Positions 39,316 to 44,335 of a DNA stretch of 44,335 bases are shown in pieces. The notes under the pieces were generated by a model. That model did not search any database, was not told the DNA's origin, and was given only the letters and a program-made list of their open reading frames with translations. Position numbers and translations under genes: made by a program. Each line of letters begins with the position of its first letter. Within the stretch, counting starts at the first letter, position 1. Source of the stretch: Clostridiaceae bacterium (GTDB taxonomy: Bacteria; Bacillota; Clostridia; Saccharofermentanales; DTU023); NCBI GenBank assembly GCA_012522435.1, contig JAAYKK010000081.1, positions 1-44,335 of the forward strand, in the 5' to 3' direction.

Positions 39316-40539
39316 CTATTTTATTATTAAACGGAAAAAATTTTTCTTGCCTCGGCGAATAATTGCTTCACCATTTGAAAAATCATCTGCAGATAAAACA
39401 TAATTGAATTCAGAAATAGCAAAATCATTCAAATAAATTCCACCTTGTTTAATCAAACGTCTACCTTCACTCTTTGAAGGCACCATTTTATGATCAGCTA
39501 GAATGTCTAAGAGCGGAGTAGCAAAAGCTATTTCTTCTGCTAATTCTGTTGTCGGCATATCATCAGATCTTCCGGAACCTGAGAACAACTGTTGTGCTTG
39601 TTTTTGAGCAGATAGAGCAGCTTGTTCACCATGGACGATCTTTGTGACCTCAAAGGCCAAGACTTCTTTAGCTTTGTTAATGTCCTGACCTTCCAGTTTG
39701 GCATACTGATTAATTTCTTCCAGCGGTAAGAAGGTGAGAATCTTCATTGTATTAATAATTGAAGCATCATCCAGATTTCTAAAATATTGATAAAAATCAA
39801 AAGGAGATAGCTTCTCAGCATCAAGCCACAAAGCTCCTTTAGCAGTTTTACCCATTTTCTCACCATCAGCATTCGTTAGCAAATTAAAAGTCATACCGTA
39901 GGCATCTGCTTTTTCTTTACGTCGAATTAAGTCTGCACCGGAAATAATATTTGCCCATTGATCATTACCGCCTAATTGTAGACGACAATTGTAATCGCGA
40001 AACAACTTAAGAAAGTCATAGGACTGAAGCAAAATATAACTGAATTCAAAATAAGTCAGACCTTCTTCCAGTCGGTTTTTATAGATATCGGTTGCCAACA
40101 TTTTATTAACAGTAAAATTAACGCCGATTTCACGCAAGAAATCTATATAATTTATGTTGAGCAACCAGTCTGCATTGTTGACCATGATTGCTTTGTTTTC
40201 TGAAAAATCGATCAAACGAGACATTTGTTCTTTGAATTTTTCAACATGATGTTCAATGGTTTCAGGTGTCATAAGTTGTCGCATATCCGAACGGCCGGAC
40301 GGATCGCCTATCATGCCGGTACCACCGCCCATCAGTGCGATTGGGATGTGTCCTGCTTTTTGTAAATGCGCCATGATCATCATTTGCGTTAAGTGTCCAA
40401 TGTGTAAGCTATCTGCAGTAGGATCAAAACCTATATAAAAAACAGCACCCGGTTTTGCTAAATACTCGCGGATTTCCTCCGGATGTGTTGCCTGGGCAAA
40501 GTAACCACGCTCAACAAGCGTGTCATATATGTTAGTCAT
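39316..40539 (-). CDS. tyrS: tyrosyl-tRNA synthetase
   Basis: YIGFDPTADSLHIGHL (HIGH), LGGNDQWANI, KMGKTAKGALWLD (KMSKS-like), C-terminal S4-type domain. Confidence 0.97.
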   Translation of the reverse strand: MTNIYDTLVERGYFAQATHPEEIREYLAKPGAVFYIGFDPTADSLHIGHLTQMMIMAHLQKAGHIPIALMGGGTGMIGDPSGRSDMRQLMTPETIEHHVEKFKEQMSRLIDFSENKAIMVNNADWLLNINYIDFLREIGVNFTVNKMLATDIYKNRLEEGLTYFEFSYILLQSYDFLKLFRDYNCRLQLGGNDQWANIISGADLIRRKEKADAYGMTFNLLTNADGEKMGKTAKGALWLDAEKLSPFDFYQYFRNLDDASIINTMKILTFLPLEEINQYAKLEGQDINKAKEVLAFEVTKIVHGEQAALSAQKQAQQLFSGSGRSDDMPTTELAEEIAFATPLLDILADHKMVPSKSEGRRLIKQGGIYLNDFAISEFNYVLSADDFSNGEAIIRRGKKNFFRLIIK

Positions 40540-40940
40540 TAATAGCCTCCTTATATAAGTCTGAATCCTGACAAGTCAATTTCCTAATTCAGAATTTTTT
40601 ACTTGTTTCTTTTAATACGTGTCAAATTTTATCTAATTAACCGGATACTGTCAAAACAACTGTTGGACTTAAATTGAACTATACATAAAAAGATTACTGA
40701 ATCAAATATTAACATCTTTATTTGGACTGTAGATAATGATTGAAAAATGAAAAATTCATTCGAGAAAGGAGTTGATAATCATACCTCAAATATAGTTTAG
40801 AAGCTTTAAGAAAAAGAGTCTATTTCCAAGGACAAGGCCTGTAATTGCTGATCACATAATAAATGAAGCAAAATTATTTTTTAAAATAATAGTTTATATC
40901 CATGTTATAATATTATTCCACTCAAGAAAGGAGGTTATAC

Positions 40941-41636
40941 ATGGATTTTTCGAAAATTCTTTCATTGTTTTCTGAAATTAATATTTACACAATAGCTTTG
41001 CGTCTAGCTCTGTCAGCTTTTTTAAGTGGATTGTTAGGTTTGGATAGAGGAAGAAAAAATAGACCGGCAGGATTTAGAACTTATATGTTGGTCAGTATTG
41101 GTGCGACGATGATTATGATGACAAATCAATTTGTTCATGAACAATTCGGCACATCAGATCCGGTGAGAATGGGCGCTCAAGTTGTTAGCGGCATCGGTTT
41201 TCTTGGTGCAGGTACAATTCTTTCTGTGGGTAGGGGGGAAGTAAAGGGTATGACCACGGCAGCCGGATTATGGGCTGCGGGTTGCATAGGACTTAGTGTA
41301 GGAATAGGCTTCTATGGGGGCGCTATATTAGGGGGTGTTTTAGTCTATATGATTTTGCATTCAGCTAAAAACATTGATTCGCGCATCAAAAGTGATACCG
41401 GGATCATTAGGCTATATATTGAGTTTGATCGAGAGCAACGTTTCAGTACATTCATTGAGACAGCCAGAGAATATGGATTTGATATATACGATCTGGACAT
41501 TGAGAAATCCAAGAACCGAGAAAACGCAATTACCATAATTATGCTAACGGCAAAAAGTCGGATCAAACGTTCAGATGAACAAATTATTGATATCCTAAGC
41601 GAAATCAACGGTGTCTTATTTATTCACGAGATTTAA
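40941..41636 (+). CDS. MgtC/SapB family protein
   Basis: LRLALSAFLSGLLGLDRGRKNRPAGFRTYMLVSIGATMIM, GIGFLGAGTIL, GMTTAAGLWAAGCIGLSVG. Confidence 0.95.
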   Translation: MDFSKILSLFSEINIYTIALRLALSAFLSGLLGLDRGRKNRPAGFRTYMLVSIGATMIMMTNQFVHEQFGTSDPVRMGAQVVSGIGFLGAGTILSVGRGEVKGMTTAAGLWAAGCIGLSVGIGFYGGAILGGVLVYMILHSAKNIDSRIKSDTGIIRLYIEFDREQRFSTFIETAREYGFDIYDLDIEKSKNRENAITIIMLTAKSRIKRSDEQIIDILSEINGVLFIHEI

Positions 41637-41649
41637 TTCTAGCTCTGTG

Positions 41650-42900
41650 TTAAACGTTTATCGGACTTTCGAAAATTTCATTTAGCGGTTGATCCAGGTT
41701 CTGCAGCCAAATTCTAGCTGCTCTTAATTCAAGTTTTTCTTGCCATGAATTCTCCGAATTCAAAGCAGATTGTAATTGACTAAAATTTGAAATGATCGGC
41801 AGTTTTGCAGATTTTGTCATTCTTCTGATTAAGTATCTACCCAACTTATTAAATCCCAAAACTCTGATGAAACTTGGTTCAAAGGTTGGTTTTTCTTTAA
41901 TATTTAACAATAGATTGATTAATGCCCTTCTGACTCTGGTTGCCGGTAGTTGTTTAGTCATTGTGCTATTCACAAGCTGATTTATCGATAAATATTGATC
42001 ATCTGTATAACGAGTTTCAGATTGTAGGCGATTAATAAGTGGCTCACTTAAATAGCGGGTAGATGGAGTTACTTCTGTTTCTAAATTATAATAAATTAAA
42101 TCGGATAACATTTCCAAACTCATCCCTTGATGTAAACTTAAATCTTTTAATAAGATGGCAAGCGCTTTTGGGGGCATAAATGGCATCAAGGTTTGTAAAA
42201 TATTTGCAGGAAATCCCGGGAGATCTGAAAATTCTTCAATTTTATTTCGAATTGCCAAAGCTGAAGTTAAGTTTTCAATTATTTCAGGATGAATTTTAGA
42301 ACTTTTTAGAGAAGAAGAGAGATGTGAATTTCCTTTTCTTGGAATTAACCAAGGTTTCAAATTTAAATTGTGTTTTTTTATTGCTTTGAGATATTCAATA
42401 GCCAAGATTTGATTTGATCCACGAAGAAGTGAGGCTGGATCAGAACCGATCTTATTTGAAATAAACTGTTCTCTTGCCTTAGCATATGAAATTCCGGACT
42501 TTAATTGCTCCTTTGTAAATAACCAGAGTTTATCTTCCTGATCAACTAATGTTTCGGCAATTAGATTTAAGTCGTCCAAACGGTCTTGTTCAGCACCAAA
42601 AACCAAATATTCACAAATTCCTGTCGAGTCAAGTATACGTATTGAACCGCTGGCAAAATCCTCTGCAGAACCGACCGCTGAATAGGTGGGTATCTGCAAC
42701 ACTAAATCCACACCGTTAAGCAATGCCATTTTAGCCCGACTGCGCGGTGAGACAATAGCCGGTTCGCCTCTTTGACAGAAGTACCCCGACATAACAGCTA
42801 CTATAGCCGGCCTTGAACTTAGTTTTTTTATTTGTTCGATTTGATAGAGATGTCCATTGTGAAATGGATTGTATTCGGCAACGATTCCTATAATATTCAT
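41650..42900 (-). CDS. tmcAL: tRNA(Met) cytidine acetate ligase TmcAL / nucleotidyltransferase
   Basis: MNIIGIVAEYNPFHNGHLYQIEQIK, AVMSGYFCQRGEPAI, LPTYSAVGSAEDFASG-like region. Confidence 0.93.
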   Translation of the reverse strand: MNIIGIVAEYNPFHNGHLYQIEQIKKLSSRPAIVAVMSGYFCQRGEPAIVSPRSRAKMALLNGVDLVLQIPTYSAVGSAEDFASGSIRILDSTGICEYLVFGAEQDRLDDLNLIAETLVDQEDKLWLFTKEQLKSGISYAKAREQFISNKIGSDPASLLRGSNQILAIEYLKAIKKHNLNLKPWLIPRKGNSHLSSSLKSSKIHPEIIENLTSALAIRNKIEEFSDLPGFPANILQTLMPFMPPKALAILLKDLSLHQGMSLEMLSDLIYYNLETEVTPSTRYLSEPLINRLQSETRYTDDQYLSINQLVNSTMTKQLPATRVRRALINLLLNIKEKPTFEPSFIRVLGFNKLGRYLIRRMTKSAKLPIISNFSQLQSALNSENSWQEKLELRAARIWLQNLDQPLNEIFESPINV

Positions 42901-42997
42901 CTGACACTCACTTTAATAAATCTTGTCTTTCTTTTATGATAATACCATATTGCTAAATTTTTAATATGATTATCCATGATAATAACGAGGTTATAAA

Positions 42998-44305
42998 ATG
43001 CGTGATTGGACATTACCTAAAATCTTGAAAATTGGTCTTCCTGTTTTGATAATTGTGACGACTCTTATTTTACTTTTTATTTTTCCGGGATTTCTACTTG
43101 ATTCGTATGGAGTTGAACCTCTTGCAAATAAACGATTTTCAATCTGGGATGATAAAGACATTATTGAAAAACTTAAACCGGCAGATCGTTTAGTGGAAAC
43201 GGCTTTTCAGAAAAATTTTTTAATGGATTTTGAGAATGAGCAGATAAAAGAGAAGTTCCAAGGAGTAGTTTCAAGCATCGAGGTCAAGCGCAATAATCAG
43301 ATTGAACTAAGCAATATTTATTATTTGGAAGATCAGTTGCAATGGGGGAAATATTTAGCTTTAGCTGGTGAAAAAAAAGATTTTGAGAAGTGGCTAAATA
43401 TGATAGAACAATTATATCTGCATGAAGATGCTTGGGTTACTAAATTAAACAAGCAAACAGATATCTTGGAAAAAACCGAAATAACCTGGGCATATGATCT
43501 TGAATATGCGGAAATTCTTTTGACTTCATATAACCGCAATCCCGGTAAAAGTCTACTCAAGAAGATAGATACTATAATGCAAAGAGCATGGCCATTCTTT
43601 TCAGCCAAAGAATTGGCTCCAAACTATTCTTCCAAGATAGAAAGAATATTTTATCCCGAACCTTCATCTGAAGCAGCACCAACAGCAAATCCGGAATTGA
43701 TAGATCCATATGTAGATGCCGAATATTCACGTTTAGCAGATATCAATTTGTACGTGCTTGAATCTTTCAGTTTGTTGGATTCTAAATGGGAAGTAATATA
43801 TTCTGATTGGAGTAAACTTATTGCAGGTTCAGTTTCTGAAGAACAAATATTTTATCCTTTCGGTATTTGGCCGGATCAAAAAAATTATGTAGCAACTTCA
43901 GGTGTTGCTTTAGAAGCATTTACTCTGGATACGGTAAAGATTGTTTTTCAACTTAATCAAGATCAACAAAATTCGAATACCGAAGGATTTTTAGCTAGAC
44001 AAATTCTTCAAACCAATAATTTGTTTAAATCTTATAATATAGCATCACAGCAAAATATGAGCGAAGAAACTGATATTTGTGCACTTGCTCTTTTTGCGGA
44101 ACATACAGTAAGTGAGATTACTGATCCTCTTGATTACCAAACCTCCGAAATAATTACTGCAATTCGTTTAGGTTTGTCTACAAGGCAATTGAAAGATGAT
44201 TTTAGTCCGCTCAATTATTTGTTTTATTCACAGTTAGCAGACAAGAAATTACATTTTTCTGCTTCTGATCAATTATTTGTTTTAACAAGTGGTGTAATAA
44301 AATGA
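42998..44305 (+). CDS. membrane-anchored extracytoplasmic protein of unknown function, possibly an alpha/alpha-toroid (GH8-like) fold
   Basis: N-terminal TM helix ILKIGLPVLIIVTTLILLFIF then a soluble helical domain; EYSRLADINLYVLESFSLLDSKW is weakly reminiscent of GH8, no catalytic motif assigned. Confidence 0.5.
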   Translation: MRDWTLPKILKIGLPVLIIVTTLILLFIFPGFLLDSYGVEPLANKRFSIWDDKDIIEKLKPADRLVETAFQKNFLMDFENEQIKEKFQGVVSSIEVKRNNQIELSNIYYLEDQLQWGKYLALAGEKKDFEKWLNMIEQLYLHEDAWVTKLNKQTDILEKTEITWAYDLEYAEILLTSYNRNPGKSLLKKIDTIMQRAWPFFSAKELAPNYSSKIERIFYPEPSSEAAPTANPELIDPYVDAEYSRLADINLYVLESFSLLDSKWEVIYSDWSKLIAGSVSEEQIFYPFGIWPDQKNYVATSGVALEAFTLDTVKIVFQLNQDQQNSNTEGFLARQILQTNNLFKSYNIASQQNMSEETDICALALFAEHTVSEITDPLDYQTSEIITAIRLGLSTRQLKDDFSPLNYLFYSQLADKKLHFSASDQLFVLTSGVIK

Positions 44306-44335
44306 TTTAATTAAATGTCAAAAATTTGTAATATC

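Noticed and set aside
44313-44335. ATGTCAAAAATTTGTAATATC at the window end as the start of another CDS
   Set aside because: Only seven codons are visible and no clear SD; cannot be supported within the window, so not listed as a feature.

Overview
This 44.3 kb window looks like an AT-rich, low-GC Gram-positive (Clostridia-like) chromosome segment. It is densely coding and mostly on the + strand. In order it holds: a glycerol catabolism cluster (GlpA-like/FAD oxidoreductase/DUF1667/GlpK/GlpF); a minus-strand tRNA-Tyr plus CAU-anticodon tRNA pair; a CofE-like ligase; PdxS with no PdxT beside it; an rnhA-nudix-ftsK-folD-cinA-recA-recX-rimO-pgsA block; acpP-rnc-smc-ftsY-ylxM-ffh-rpsP-khpA-rimM-trmD-rplS-rbgA-rnhB; a GntR regulator/cysteine desulfurase/thiI/glyA/rarA/M18 peptidase block; and tyrS, mgtC-like, tmcAL and an anchored protein of unknown function. 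I saw no CRISPR array, phage, complete IS element or recognisable defence island. The least explained structure is a three-copy tandem array of 56-bp imperfect dyads (82- and 92-bp spacing) between rplS and rbgA. Other points to check are an RNase HII-YraN fusion, a candidate leaderless ylxM promoter, an operator-like dyad over a glpF promoter, orphan pdxS, and a CofE-like protein in a probable Firmicute. All product calls come from reading motifs in the translations; no database search was run.
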